From Rhodobiaceae bacterium UBA7804 (GTDB lineage: Bacteria > Pseudomonadota > Alphaproteobacteria > Parvibaculales > Parvibaculaceae): a DNA stretch of 64,000 nt. The position numbers and the translations under genes were made by a program. Numbering within the stretch: position 1 is the first letter of the stretch; each line of letters starts with the position of its first letter. The stretch is taken from NCBI GenBank assembly GCA_002480495.1, contig DLCG01000017.1, positions 124,473 through 188,472 on the forward strand, read 5' to 3'. The notes beneath the pieces were generated by a model that saw only the letters and a list, made by a program, of their open reading frames with translations, made no database searches and was not told where the DNA came from. Below, piece by piece: positions 43,672 through 52,556 of this stretch.

Positions 43672-44161
43672 GCCCTTCATCGGCAAGACCCGCCTCGTCG
43701 AGATGGCGCACGGTGCTTTCCAGATAATCGGGATTCTTGCCGGAGCGCCCCTCGCCTTCCGCGATCAGCCGCACCTGCTCATCGAAATCGATCCGTCCCG
43801 CATATTGCTCATGCGCCCGGTCCACGACAAAGCAGAGAGCTTCCACGCGGCGTCCTTCATCCACCAGTTCGACCGGCTTCACGACATCGCGATAGACGAG
43901 CGTCACCTGCTCGCGTGCCTGCAGATAGCGCTTCACATCTTCCGCCCGCGCCGCATCGACACGGAAGGCAACGCCCCGGCAGGAGCCGCCCGCATCGAGT
44001 CCGAAAACGAGACCGGGCTTCTCCGGCGTACCGCGATGAACATGGCTGTAGACGCAGAAAGCGCGATGATAACCGCGCAACAAGGCTGGGCGGCGTTCCT
44101 CGAATTCGAATCCGGGCCGCCACATCAGCGAACCGTATCCAAAGACCCATAAATCCTGCAT
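43628..44161 (-). CDS. chaC: ChaC-like glutathione-specific gamma-glutamylcyclotransferase
   Basis: 177 aa. Substrate-binding YGSL motif in VFGYGSLMWRPGFEF and the catalytic Glu in LQAREQVTLVYRDV; the C-terminus includes NPDYLESTVRHLDEAGL typical of ChaC. Degrades glutathione to 5-oxoproline and Cys-Gly. Start at 44161 (MQDLWVFG) has CGGAG upstream. Convergent overlap with ycaQ. Confidence 0.9.
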   Translation of the reverse strand: MQDLWVFGYGSLMWRPGFEFEERRPALLRGYHRAFCVYSHVHRGTPEKPGLVFGLDAGGSCRGVAFRVDAARAEDVKRYLQAREQVTLVYRDVVKPVELVDEGRRVEALCFVVDRAHEQYAGRIDFDEQVRLIAEGEGRSGKNPDYLESTVRHLDEAGLADEGLTRLWQAVERRLRR

Positions 44162-44233
44162 GCTGACAACTCCGCTCGCGCGGCCAAATATAGGCATGCG
44201 CGGGACGGGCGCAAACCGGCGGAACGAAAATCG

Positions 44234-45328
44234 ATGAGCAATACGGCAACGACAAGGGAACGTAAGGGAATCCGATGGGGCATCGTCGGCCCTACCCTCG
44301 CCTTGGCCTGTCTCGTCGTCATTTACTCCGTCTACTGGTTCATGGTGGCCGGCGAGGTGAAGAAGGCCGTCGAGGCCTTTGCCGCGCGCAGCGGCGAAGA
44401 GATCGTCACCTCATGGAGTGATTTCGCAGTAGGCGGATACCCGTTCCGCATCGAGGCGCAATTCTCGTCGCCCGCGGCCGCCGCGCCCGCCACGCCGGAG
44501 AAATGGAACTGGCAGGGAGAAGGCGCCTATCTTGCCCTTCAGCCCTACAATCTGCGCCACGCGATCCTGACGCTCGAGGGGGAGCAGCGCCTGACCTATC
44601 GCGATCCGGGAACGGCGCTGCAGACGACCAACGAGATCCGCTTCAAGGCAGGTTCCGCCCGGGCAAGCTATGTACAGCTTGCGGACCGGCCCTTCGGGCG
44701 CCTCGCCATGGATATTGCGGAACTCGACGGCGAACACCTCGTCGGCGCGACCGGGGAAATGGAGAAGGTCTCGGCCGGACGCCTGCAGATGCATGCCCGG
44801 CCGGCCGAAAATCCCGACGGAAGCGCCGAGAAGGGAAGCTACGACATCGCATTCCAGGCGGAGAATGTTGCCGTCGAAAGCGGGACGGCAATTCCCGCGC
44901 TCGGTCCGGCAATGGACTTCTTCCTCGCACAGACGCGCCTTCGCGGTCTTCCCGAGGCGCGCTATGTAAGCGCCGTGGAATTGATGCGCGACTGGCAGGC
45001 CGCAGGCGGCACGCTGGCTATTTCGGACCTCGTCGTGAAGTGGGGGCCTCTCGATCTCTATGCGAGCGGTGAAATCGGGCTCGACGCGAAACATCGCCCC
45101 GAAGGCGAACTCGATGCGCGCATCACCGATTTCGAAGCGCTGCTCGAAGCGTTGGAAAAAGATGGAGTGGTCGAGGAACGCGAGGCGCGTGTGGCGCTTG
45201 CAGGCCTCGTGCTCGTTTCCCAGTTTCAGGGCAAGAAATCGAACGAGGTCCGCCTTCCCGTCGTCATGCGCGAGGGAAAACTCTATCTCGGACCGCTCGC
45301 CATCGCGGAGCTTGAACCGCTTTACTGA
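44234..45328 (+). CDS. DUF2125 membrane-anchored protein
   Basis: 364 aa, one N-terminal membrane helix (residues ~18-40) and a long extracytoplasmic beta-rich domain with WSDFAVGGYPFRIEAQFSSP, the DUF2125 opening. Known as a conserved alphaproteobacterial family, usually next to tyrC; role unknown, likely envelope. The 3' end overlaps convergent tyrC by 7 nt. Confidence 0.82.
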   Translation: MSNTATTRERKGIRWGIVGPTLALACLVVIYSVYWFMVAGEVKKAVEAFAARSGEEIVTSWSDFAVGGYPFRIEAQFSSPAAAAPATPEKWNWQGEGAYLALQPYNLRHAILTLEGEQRLTYRDPGTALQTTNEIRFKAGSARASYVQLADRPFGRLAMDIAELDGEHLVGATGEMEKVSAGRLQMHARPAENPDGSAEKGSYDIAFQAENVAVESGTAIPALGPAMDFFLAQTRLRGLPEARYVSAVELMRDWQAAGGTLAISDLVVKWGPLDLYASGEIGLDAKHRPEGELDARITDFEALLEALEKDGVVEEREARVALAGLVLVSQFQGKKSNEVRLPVVMREGKLYLGPLAIAELEPLY

Positions 45329-46269
45329 CCCTGCTCGCCGCCCGGCTTCTTCGGCGTGCGTCCGAAGTTCGGCGCGGCGATATCCTGACCCGCATCCACG
45401 ATCGAACGGCGGATCGCGCGGGTGCGCGTGAAGAGGTCGAACAGCTTGTCCCCGTCGCCCCAGCGGATCGCGCGCTGCAGCGCCGTCAGATCCTCCGAGA
45501 AGCGCGCAAGCATCTCCAGGATCGGCTCCTTGTTGTTGAGGCAGACATCGCGCCACATGGTCGGATCGGAAGCGGCGAGACGCGTGAAATCGCGGAAGCC
45601 CGAGGCCGAGTATTTGATGACTTCCGACTGCGTGACCGTTTCGAGATCGCTCGCCGTGCCGACGATATTGTAGGCGATGATATGCGGCAGATGGCTCACG
45701 ATGGCCAGAACGAGATCGTGATGCTTGGGCTCCATTACATCGACCTTCGAGCCGCAAGCCGTCCAGAAGGCGCTGAGCCTTTCGATAGCCGCCTCGTCAG
45801 TTCCCGGAACGGGCGTGAGAATGCACCAGCGCCCGTCGAAGAGTTCCGGAAAGCCCGAATCGGGGCCGGATTCTTCCGTCCCTGCGATCGGATGACCGGG
45901 AATGAAGTGAACGCCCTCGGGCACATGCGGACCCATGTCGCGAATGACCGCGAGCTTCACCGATCCGACATCGGTGAGGATGGCGCCCTTCTTGAGATGA
46001 GGTTCGATTTCGGCGGTAATGGCACCGAGCGATCCGACAGGCGTGCAGAGAATGACGAGATCGGCATCCTTGACCGCTTCCGCGGCGCTGCCATGAACGC
46101 TGTCGACGAAACCGATTTCGAGCGCGCGCTTCCTCGTCGCCTCGGAGCGGGCATAGCCCGCGACATGCCCGGCAAGACCGCCACGCTTCATCGCATGACC
46201 GAGCGACGAGCCGATGAGGCCGAGACCGATCAGCGCAACGCGCCCGAAATGTGGATCGGCCCCGCTCAT
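45322..46269 (-). CDS. tyrC: Prephenate/arogenate dehydrogenase
   Basis: 315-aa NAD-dependent enzyme of tyrosine synthesis. Rossmann motif LIGLGLIGSSLGHAM, then GSVKLAVIRDM, and the substrate His in FIPGHPIAGTEESG. No chorismate mutase fusion. Its ATG shares one base with the hisC stop (TAATG), so it is co-translated in the chorismate mutase-hisC-tyrC operon. Confidence 0.92.
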   Translation of the reverse strand: MSGADPHFGRVALIGLGLIGSSLGHAMKRGGLAGHVAGYARSEATRKRALEIGFVDSVHGSAAEAVKDADLVILCTPVGSLGAITAEIEPHLKKGAILTDVGSVKLAVIRDMGPHVPEGVHFIPGHPIAGTEESGPDSGFPELFDGRWCILTPVPGTDEAAIERLSAFWTACGSKVDVMEPKHHDLVLAIVSHLPHIIAYNIVGTASDLETVTQSEVIKYSASGFRDFTRLAASDPTMWRDVCLNNKEPILEMLARFSEDLTALQRAIRWGDGDKLFDLFTRTRAIRRSIVDAGQDIAAPNFGRTPKKPGGEQGQ

Positions 46270-47369
46270 TACGGTGCCCTGCCCGCCATGAAATCGGCAA
46301 GCGCCTGCACGACAAGCCTGTTCGCCTCTTCCGGGCCCACGGTGAGCCGCAGGCAGTCCGGAAGGCCGTAGCTTGCGACCGCGCGCAGGATGAGCCCGCG
46401 CTTCATCAGGAACTCGTCCGCATCCCTTGCCGTGCGGCCCTGTTCATTCGGAAAACGGATCAGCAGGAAGTTGGTGACGCTCGGTACAACTTCGAGACCG
46501 GTCTTGCCGATCTCGTCGCTCAACCATTGGAGCCATCTGTCGTTATGCGCGCGGGCCGCATCCAGGTGATCCGTATCGAGAATGGCCGCGACACCGGCCT
46601 TGAGCGCGGGCACGGATACGTTGAAGGGGCCGCGAATGCGGTTGATCACGTCGCAGACATGCGCGGGTGCGTACATCCACCCGAGACGCAGTGCGGCAAG
46701 CCCGTAGATCTTGGAGAAAGTGCGCGTCATCACGACATTCTCGGATGTCGCAACCAGCTCGATCCCCGCTTCGTAATCGTTACGGCTCACATATTCGCTA
46801 TAGGCGGCGTCGAGCACGAGAAGAATGTCCGGACGAAGGCCCGCCTTCAGCCGGCGCACCTCGTCGGCGGGAATGTAGCTTCCCGTCGGATTGTTCGGAT
46901 TGGCTATGAAGACGATCTTCGTCTTCTCCGTTACCGCGGCGAGAACGGCATCGACATCCGTATGAAGGTTCTTCTCCTTCACGATGATGGACGTCGCACC
47001 CGCCGCCTTCGTGACGATGGGGTAGACGAGGAAACCATGCTCCGTTGAGATAGCCTCGTCGCCTTCACCGAGATAGGCCTGCGCGAGAAGATGCAGCAAT
47101 TCGTCGGAACCCGCCCCGCAAACGATCCTGTCGGCGGCAAGGCCGTAACGCCGGGCGATGGCATGGCGAAGTTCATCGGCGCCGCCATCGGGATAGAGCG
47201 CGAGACTGTCCGCGGCGCCGAGAAATGCCTCATGTGCCTTCGGGCTCGGCCCGAGCGGCGTTTCGTTCGCCGACAGCTTGTAGACTTTCTGCGCGCCTTC
47301 CGCGCTGGCGCGGCCGCCGACATAGGGTGCGATTTCGAGGATGCCGCGCTGCGGCTCGGGACGTTTCAT
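46269..47369 (-). CDS. hisC: Histidinol-phosphate/aromatic aminotransferase
   Basis: 366-aa fold-type I PLP aminotransferase. The PLP-lysine is in MTRTFSKIYGLAALRLGW; FIANPNNPTGSYIP binds PLP and substrate. Flanked by chorismate mutase and tyrC, so it probably also transaminates prephenate or phenylpyruvate in addition to (or instead of) histidinol phosphate. Start 47369 has GAGGA 6 nt upstream and lies 7 nt after the upstream stop; an ATG at 47390 would overlap that gene. Confidence 0.92.
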   Translation of the reverse strand: MKRPEPQRGILEIAPYVGGRASAEGAQKVYKLSANETPLGPSPKAHEAFLGAADSLALYPDGGADELRHAIARRYGLAADRIVCGAGSDELLHLLAQAYLGEGDEAISTEHGFLVYPIVTKAAGATSIIVKEKNLHTDVDAVLAAVTEKTKIVFIANPNNPTGSYIPADEVRRLKAGLRPDILLVLDAAYSEYVSRNDYEAGIELVATSENVVMTRTFSKIYGLAALRLGWMYAPAHVCDVINRIRGPFNVSVPALKAGVAAILDTDHLDAARAHNDRWLQWLSDEIGKTGLEVVPSVTNFLLIRFPNEQGRTARDADEFLMKRGLILRAVASYGLPDCLRLTVGPEEANRLVVQALADFMAGRAP

Positions 47370-47376
47370 CTTGTCC

Positions 47377-48273
47377 TCACTCGCCGTCATTTTCACGGCT
47401 GAGCGGATTGGCGTAACCGCCGAGAAGCCGGACCTCTACGACAGGATCGGCAATGAGCGCCGCGAGGCGCGCGTCGTCTTCGGCGAGATGATGGGGCACG
47501 GAAACGAGATAGACATGCTTCGCCGCGCCATTGTCGATCCGGGCGCCGGCAATCCGCCGGCCCTCGATGCCCGCATCCTTCACGAGCGCGACGACGCGCG
47601 CATCGCTCAGGCTTTCGGCCGTAGAAAGGGCAAGAAGGCTCGTGTCGTCTCCCGTGTTCTCGAAGCTGCTATGCGCGAGAACCAGCGCACGGGCGCCGTT
47701 CGCATCGCCGGCCACATCGACAAAGGGAAGCCGCGCCACGATCTTCATGTCGCTGACACCGCCCGTCGCAAAGCCGACCCACCAGTCGTCATCCGCCGCC
47801 GCGCCGGGCTGTGGCAGGATGCCGATCGCCGACCGGTCATGCCCCACGCGGCGCAGCACGTCGCGCGCATTGCCGTGAAGCTCCATGGGCGTGGTGGAGC
47901 CATAATAGTTGCGGGCGAGGTCCCAGAAATCGAGCGCATCGTCCTTCGGCCCGAAGACGTCGACGCGGAAGGGCCCCTGAATCCGCGTCATGGCGGACAT
48001 GATTTCGCGCCAGAGCCGGATCAGAACGCGGAGCGGCAGTGCCCCTTCGTGGCGCTCGGCCAGCCTGCGGATGACCTCGGCCTCCCGCCCCGGCCTGAAA
48101 GCGACGAAGCTGCCTTTGCCGGCCGCACTCGCCGCGCGCGCCTTTGCCTCGGCGACCTCGACCACAAGCTCCGTGCGCTTCTGCAGAAGGTCCTGCATGG
48201 CGTGATCGATCGCGTCGATCTCCTTGCGGACATCAGCGAGGGCCTTTTCAGGGGTAGCAGTCTCGGTCGTCAT
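47377..48273 (-). CDS. Chorismate mutase (AroQ) with C-terminal extension
   Basis: 298 aa. Residues ~10-100 form an AroQ-type helical chorismate mutase (DVRKEIDAIDHAMQDLLQKRTELVVEVAEAK; RPGREAEVIRRLAER). The remaining 200 residues are alpha/beta, looking like a degraded prephenate dehydratase-like or ligand-binding region; I see no catalytic TR(D/E) dehydratase triad. Start ATG 48273 is used; an in-frame TTG lies 9 nt upstream. First gene of the operon with hisC and tyrC. Confidence 0.85.
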   Translation of the reverse strand: MTTETATPEKALADVRKEIDAIDHAMQDLLQKRTELVVEVAEAKARAASAAGKGSFVAFRPGREAEVIRRLAERHEGALPLRVLIRLWREIMSAMTRIQGPFRVDVFGPKDDALDFWDLARNYYGSTTPMELHGNARDVLRRVGHDRSAIGILPQPGAAADDDWWVGFATGGVSDMKIVARLPFVDVAGDANGARALVLAHSSFENTGDDTSLLALSTAESLSDARVVALVKDAGIEGRRIAGARIDNGAAKHVYLVSVPHHLAEDDARLAALIADPVVEVRLLGGYANPLSRENDGE

Positions 48274-48339
48274 CGGGCTCAACTCGGCGGGGGATTCCGG
48301 CCCGCGGGAGGCCCCCCACTCCGGCCCGCGAGAGCGGTA

Positions 48340-48368
48340 TTCATACGAGGGACACCTGCTAAAATCAA
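48340..48368 (-). promoter_or_regulatory. Promoter of chorismate mutase-hisC-tyrC
   Basis: On the minus strand TTGATT (48363-48368) and TATGAA (48340-48345) with a 17-nt spacer, about 67 nt before the start codon. Confidence 0.55.
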
Positions 48369-48376
48369 AGAAAACA

Positions 48377-48406
48377 TTGACATTTTGGGGGGTGCATCCC
48401 TAGCTA
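48377..48406 (+). promoter_or_regulatory. Promoter of metX-metW
   Basis: TTGACA (48377-48382) and TAGCTA (48401-48406) with an 18-nt spacer, about 76 nt before the metX ATG. Back to back with the chorismate mutase promoter. Confidence 0.55.
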
Positions 48407-48413
48407 TGCACCC
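48390..48413. promoter_or_regulatory. Inverted repeat over the metX -10 region
   Basis: GGGTGCAT (48390-48397), eight bases, ATGCACCC (48406-48413): a perfect 8-bp inverted repeat placed over the spacer and -10 of the metX promoter, as expected of a repressor operator. The regulator is unknown. Confidence 0.5.
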
Positions 48414-48482
48414 TGTTTGGCGGGGGCTCGGGAGCCCGCCTGACAACCACTCAAGCCGGAAAAAGGGCGGCGCACGGGCGCT

Positions 48483-49688
48483 ATGAACAGCATCGAGAAG
48501 GCCGCGGGCGCGCCAGGCGCCGCAGGCCCCGACAGCGCGGAGTTCGAGGAAGGCGGGATCAGGGTGCGCAGAGCCACCATGACCTTCGGCCCCGACGAAC
48601 CGCTCGCGCTCGATTCCGGCGTTCAGCTGAGCCCCTTCACCATCGCCTATGAGACCTATGGCGAGCTCAATGCCGACAGGTCGAACGTGGTGCTGATCTG
48701 CCACGCACTGACCGGCGATCAGTATGCCGGGAGCACGCACCCCCTGACCGGCAAACCCGGCTGGTGGCCCCATATGGTAGGCCCGGGGCTGCCGATCGAC
48801 ACAAATCGCTTCTTCGTCATCTGCCAGAACGTGATCGGCGGCTGCCAGGGCACGACCGGCCCCCGGGACATCAACCCCGCGACCGGCAGACCCTACGGGC
48901 TGAGCTTTCCCGTCATCACCATCGGCGACATGGTACGCGCGCAAGCCATGCTGCTCGACAAGCTCGGCATCGGCGACCTTTTCTGCGTGATCGGCGGCTC
49001 CATGGGCGGAATGCAGGTTCTGCAATGGGCGGCGGACTATCCCGATCGCGTCTTCTCCGCGATCCCGATTGCAACCGCCGCGCGCCATTCGGCCCAGAAC
49101 ATTGCCTTCCACGAGGTCGGCCGCCAGGCGATCATGGCCGACCCCGAATGGAAGCAGGGCGCCTATCTTTCGCACGGCACGAACCCCGCAAAGGGGCTCG
49201 CGGTCGCGCGCATGGCCGCACATATCACCTATCTGTCGGAGGCAGCACTCCACCGGAAGTTCGGCCGCAACCTGCAGGACCGCGAAAGCATTACCTACGG
49301 TTTCGACGCCGACTTCCAGATCGAGAGCTATCTGCGCCATCAGGGATCGACCTTCGTCGACCGCTTCGACGCGAATTCCTATCTCTACATCACGCGCGCG
49401 ATGGACTATTTCGACCTCGCGGACGATTTCGGCGGAGTACTCGCCAATGCCTTCAGAGGCACGAAATCCCGCTTCTGCGTCGTCTCCTTCACGAGCGACT
49501 GGCTCTTTCCGACCTCGGACAACCGGCAGATCGTGCATGCGCTGAACGCGGTGGCCGCGAAGGTGAGCTTCGTCGAGATCAAGACCGACAAGGGGCACGA
49601 CGCATTTCTGCTGGACGAGCCGGAAATGTTCGCAACGCTGCGAGGCTTCATCGGCAGCGCTGCGCGCACACGGGGCATCGCCGGATGA
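48483..49688 (+). CDS. metX: Homoserine O-acetyltransferase
   Basis: 401-aa alpha/beta hydrolase-fold transferase for the first methionine-specific step. Nucleophile Ser in GGSMGGMQVLQWA, LICHALTGDQYAG oxyanion region, GPGLPIDTNRFFVICQNVIGGC, and C-terminal Asp/His (TSDWLFPT, KGHDAFLLD). Coupled to metW by ATGA overlap. The start ATG has no strong Shine-Dalgarno nearby (AAAAAGGGCGG about 15 nt upstream). Confidence 0.95.
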   Translation: MNSIEKAAGAPGAAGPDSAEFEEGGIRVRRATMTFGPDEPLALDSGVQLSPFTIAYETYGELNADRSNVVLICHALTGDQYAGSTHPLTGKPGWWPHMVGPGLPIDTNRFFVICQNVIGGCQGTTGPRDINPATGRPYGLSFPVITIGDMVRAQAMLLDKLGIGDLFCVIGGSMGGMQVLQWAADYPDRVFSAIPIATAARHSAQNIAFHEVGRQAIMADPEWKQGAYLSHGTNPAKGLAVARMAAHITYLSEAALHRKFGRNLQDRESITYGFDADFQIESYLRHQGSTFVDRFDANSYLYITRAMDYFDLADDFGGVLANAFRGTKSRFCVVSFTSDWLFPTSDNRQIVHALNAVAAKVSFVEIKTDKGHDAFLLDEPEMFATLRGFIGSAARTRGIAG

Positions 49689-50311
49689 GCAACGCAAATG
49701 GCTCGGATGCGGGCCGCATAGACCTCGATCTCATCGCCAGGATGATCGCGCCGGAAAGCCGCGTGCTCGATGTCGGCTGCGGCGACGGCGACCTGCTGGC
49801 GCTGCTGCGCGCGCAGAAGGACATAGACGGTCGAGGCGTGGAGTTGAGTCAGGAAGGCGTGAATGCCAGCGTGGCGCGCGGCCTTGCCGTTGTCCAGGGC
49901 GACGCCGACACGGATCTCGTCGATTATCCCGACGACGCTTTCGACTACGTGATCCTCAGCCAGACCATTCAGGCGACGCGGAATCCGAAGGCCGTGCTGC
50001 GCGAGATGAAGCGCATCGGGCGGCACGTCATCGTGTCATTTCCGAATTTCGGCAACTGGCGGGTACGCCTGAAGCTGCTCTTCAGCGGACGCATGCCGGA
50101 GACAAGGTCGCTCGGCTATTCCTGGTACGACACGCCGAATATCCATCTCTGCACGGTGCTCGATTTCGCCTCGCTCTGCGCCGAACTCGGCCTCGAAATC
50201 GAGGACGCGCTGATCCTGACAGGCGAGAAGGCACGCCGGATTTCCAATCCCGGCTGCTTCGCAAATCTGTTTGCGAGCGATGCCGTCTTCCTGCTGTCGC
50301 GAAAGAACTGA
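49685..50311 (+). CDS. metW: Methionine biosynthesis protein MetW
   Basis: 208-aa methyltransferase-fold protein that partners MetX for homoserine acetylation in many proteobacteria. VLDVGCGDGDLLALL (motif I), YVILSQTIQATRNPKAVLREMKRIG and SFPNFGNWRVRLKLLFSGRMP are MetW signatures. Start overlaps the metX stop by 4 nt. Confidence 0.94.
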   Translation: MSNANGSDAGRIDLDLIARMIAPESRVLDVGCGDGDLLALLRAQKDIDGRGVELSQEGVNASVARGLAVVQGDADTDLVDYPDDAFDYVILSQTIQATRNPKAVLREMKRIGRHVIVSFPNFGNWRVRLKLLFSGRMPETRSLGYSWYDTPNIHLCTVLDFASLCAELGLEIEDALILTGEKARRISNPGCFANLFASDAVFLLSRKN

Positions 50312-50314
50312 GAA

Positions 50315-51073
50315 CTAATCCTCCGGCGCGGCATCGCGCGGCGAGGGAACGGGCGACGGCAGCGGCGCGATCGCGCGAATGCGCGACTTTACCTTCCGTG
50401 CCGCGGGCAGGGGCGTGGCGCTGTAGATCTGCTTCGTCGCCTCCACCAGGATGACGCCTGAAAAACGCGGCCAGAGCATATGGCCCGCCCGTTCCCAGGC
50501 CGCCGCGGACCGCAAGAGCGGCCGCCAGTCGAAGGGCGGCACGAAAAGCGCGACCTCCCATCTGGATGGAGAGAACATCGACTCCCGCAAGAGCTGCGTG
50601 ATCTGGCTGCGCGAGAAGGGCTGACCGTGGCCGAAAGGCGTCGCCTCTCGTCTCGCCCAGAGCCCGCGCCGGTTCGGCACCACGATCATCAAGCGTCCGC
50701 CCGGCGCCAGCACCCGCCAGATCTGACGCAGCAGAACGCGCATGGATTCGCTCGCTTCCAGCCCATGAACGAGAAGAACCCGGTCCATGCTTTCTTCCGG
50801 CAGCGGAAGCTCGCGCTCGTCGACAAGGCCCGTGAGGCAGCGACCGTCCGCCGGCCACTGCATCACGCCCTGCCGCGCGGGCATGAGGCCGATGACGCGC
50901 TCGGCCTTGCCGAGAAAAGGCGTGAGATAGGGCGTCGCGAAACCGAGGCCCAGAACATTGAGGCCACGGACATCCGGCCAGATCTCGTCCACACGGCGCT
51001 CAATCTGGTACTGCGCGACCCGGCCCAGCGGCCGTCCGTAGAAATCGCGAAGGTCGATCACGTCCATATGCAT
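50315..51073 (-). CDS. Methyltransferase-like protein divergent from gloB
   Basis: 252 aa, class I methyltransferase fold. Motif I is altered (NVLGLGFATPYLTPF instead of the usual D-x-G-x-G-x-G), but VLLVHGLEASESMRVLLRQIWRVLAPGGRLMIVVPNRRGLWARRE is a clear post-motif region. Similar proteins are commonly divergent from gloB in alphaproteobacteria. Start 51073 is supported by AGGA 7 nt upstream. Activity is uncertain because of motif I. Confidence 0.75.
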   Translation of the reverse strand: MHMDVIDLRDFYGRPLGRVAQYQIERRVDEIWPDVRGLNVLGLGFATPYLTPFLGKAERVIGLMPARQGVMQWPADGRCLTGLVDERELPLPEESMDRVLLVHGLEASESMRVLLRQIWRVLAPGGRLMIVVPNRRGLWARREATPFGHGQPFSRSQITQLLRESMFSPSRWEVALFVPPFDWRPLLRSAAAWERAGHMLWPRFSGVILVEATKQIYSATPLPAARKVKSRIRAIAPLPSPVPSPRDAAPED

Positions 51074-51217
51074 GGAACAATCCTAGCAAATCTGCGCGCC
51101 GCGCCGGGTTCACGCGGGCGCCCAAGACCTCTACCCTAGAGGGCAAGTCTGGACCGGGCGAGCCTAACGCGAAGAAAACATGGGCTCTGAACCCGGTGCC
51201 CCTCGGAGGAAAATGAT

Positions 51218-51988
51218 ATGGCCAAGCTCGAAATTCACCAGTTCCCGTGCCTGAACGACAATTACGGCTATCTGGTCCACGAGCCCTCCTCCGGTGCGAC
51301 GGCGGCCATCGACACGCCGGAAGTGAAGCCGATCCTTGCGGCGCTCGAGGAGAAGGGCTGGAAGCTCACCCATATCCTCAATACGCATCACCATTTCGAC
51401 CACGCGGGCGGCAACGCGGAGCTCAAGGAAAAGACGGGTTGCATCGTGATCGGCCCGCAGGGCGAGAAGGACAAGATCCCGGGCATCGACCGCGCCGTAG
51501 GCGAAGGGGATATCGTGGAACTCGGGGCGGCGCGGGCGCGCGTCATCGACGTTCCGGGACATACGAGCGGCCATATCGCCTATAGCTTCGACGAGGAACA
51601 TATCGCCTTCGTCGGCGACACGCTCTTCGCGCTGGGCTGCGGCAGGCTTTTCGAGGGAACGCCACAGCAGATGTGGACCTCGCTCGGCAAGCTGATGGAG
51701 CTGCCCGACGATACGGTCGTCTACTGCGCGCACGAATACACGCAAGCGAATGCGCGCTTCGCGCTGTCCGTCGAGCCGGACAATGCGGCGCTTGTTTCCC
51801 GCGCGAAGGAGATCGACGAAAAGCGCGCACGCGGTGAATGGACCGTCCCCACGACCATCGGTCTTGAAAAGAAGACCAACCCCTTCCTGCGTGCGGCGAG
51901 CCCGGACCTGCGCCGGACCATTGGCCTCGAAGCGGCTGCGGATGTGGAGGTTTTCGCCGAAACCCGAAAGAGAAAGGACAATTTCTGA
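51218..51988 (+). CDS. gloB: Hydroxyacylglutathione hydrolase (glyoxalase II)
   Basis: 256-aa metallo-beta-lactamase-fold hydrolase, final step of methylglyoxal detoxification. Metal-binding THHHFDHAGGN, DVPGHTSGHIA, FVGDTLFALGCGRLFEGT and YCAHEYT are all in place. Start follows GGAGGAAAA. Confidence 0.96.
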   Translation: MAKLEIHQFPCLNDNYGYLVHEPSSGATAAIDTPEVKPILAALEEKGWKLTHILNTHHHFDHAGGNAELKEKTGCIVIGPQGEKDKIPGIDRAVGEGDIVELGAARARVIDVPGHTSGHIAYSFDEEHIAFVGDTLFALGCGRLFEGTPQQMWTSLGKLMELPDDTVVYCAHEYTQANARFALSVEPDNAALVSRAKEIDEKRARGEWTVPTTIGLEKKTNPFLRAASPDLRRTIGLEAAADVEVFAETRKRKDNF

Positions 51989-51989
51989 C

Positions 51990-52433
51990 ATGCCCTCATT
52001 CGACGCCGGCATGGATGCCGACGCCATCATTGAACTGCTGAACATGCAGCCGCACCCGGAAGGCGGCTATTTCGTGGAAAACTTTCGCGACGAAACGGGA
52101 GACGCACGCGCGCATTCGACCGCGATCTACTACCTCCTCAAGGAAGGAGAAAGGTCGCATTGGCACCGCGTCGACGCCGCGGAAATATGGCACTGGTACG
52201 CGGGCGGTCCCCTCGCCCTCTCCCGCTACGAGGAGGGCAACCGGCCGGAAATGCTTCTTCTCGGGCAGAACCTCGATGCTGGCGAGAGACCGCAGATCGT
52301 GATCCCCCCAAAGGTGTGGCAGGCGGCCGAACCGCTCGGCCTCTGGACGCTGGTGGGCTGCACGGTTGCTCCGGGCTTCGAGTTCTCCGGCTTCGAAATG
52401 GCCGAACCCGGCTGGCGGCCGCCCGAAGGTTAA
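51990..52433 (+). CDS. Cupin_5 (DUF985) protein
   Basis: 147-aa single-domain cupin: LNMQPHPEGGYFVENFRDE, then AIYYLLKEGERSHWHRVDAAEIWHWYAGGPL with the His/Glu metal positions, and WTLVGCTVAPGFEFSGFEMAE. Often an isomerase or binding protein; function not established. Start lies 1 nt after the gloB stop, with AGAAAGGA upstream, so it is in the gloB operon. Confidence 0.87.
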   Translation: MPSFDAGMDADAIIELLNMQPHPEGGYFVENFRDETGDARAHSTAIYYLLKEGERSHWHRVDAAEIWHWYAGGPLALSRYEEGNRPEMLLLGQNLDAGERPQIVIPPKVWQAAEPLGLWTLVGCTVAPGFEFSGFEMAEPGWRPPEG

Positions 52434-52556
52434 CCCTCTTCGCTTTTCTCTTCGTTTTCCCTTGGCCTGTTGCCGCCACGCTGCTTTCTGGGATTGGCTG
52501 AAAGGTTAGACTGGGACGGGCCGTGCGGCTGTCGCCGGTCCTTTGGGGGGCTGAAA

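Noticed and set aside
48413..48482. SAM-II riboswitch before metX
   Set aside because: Leader length would fit, but the conserved GATTT, CTTGCA and GCTAAA elements are missing. The hairpin at about 48419-48440 is a plain GC-rich stem.
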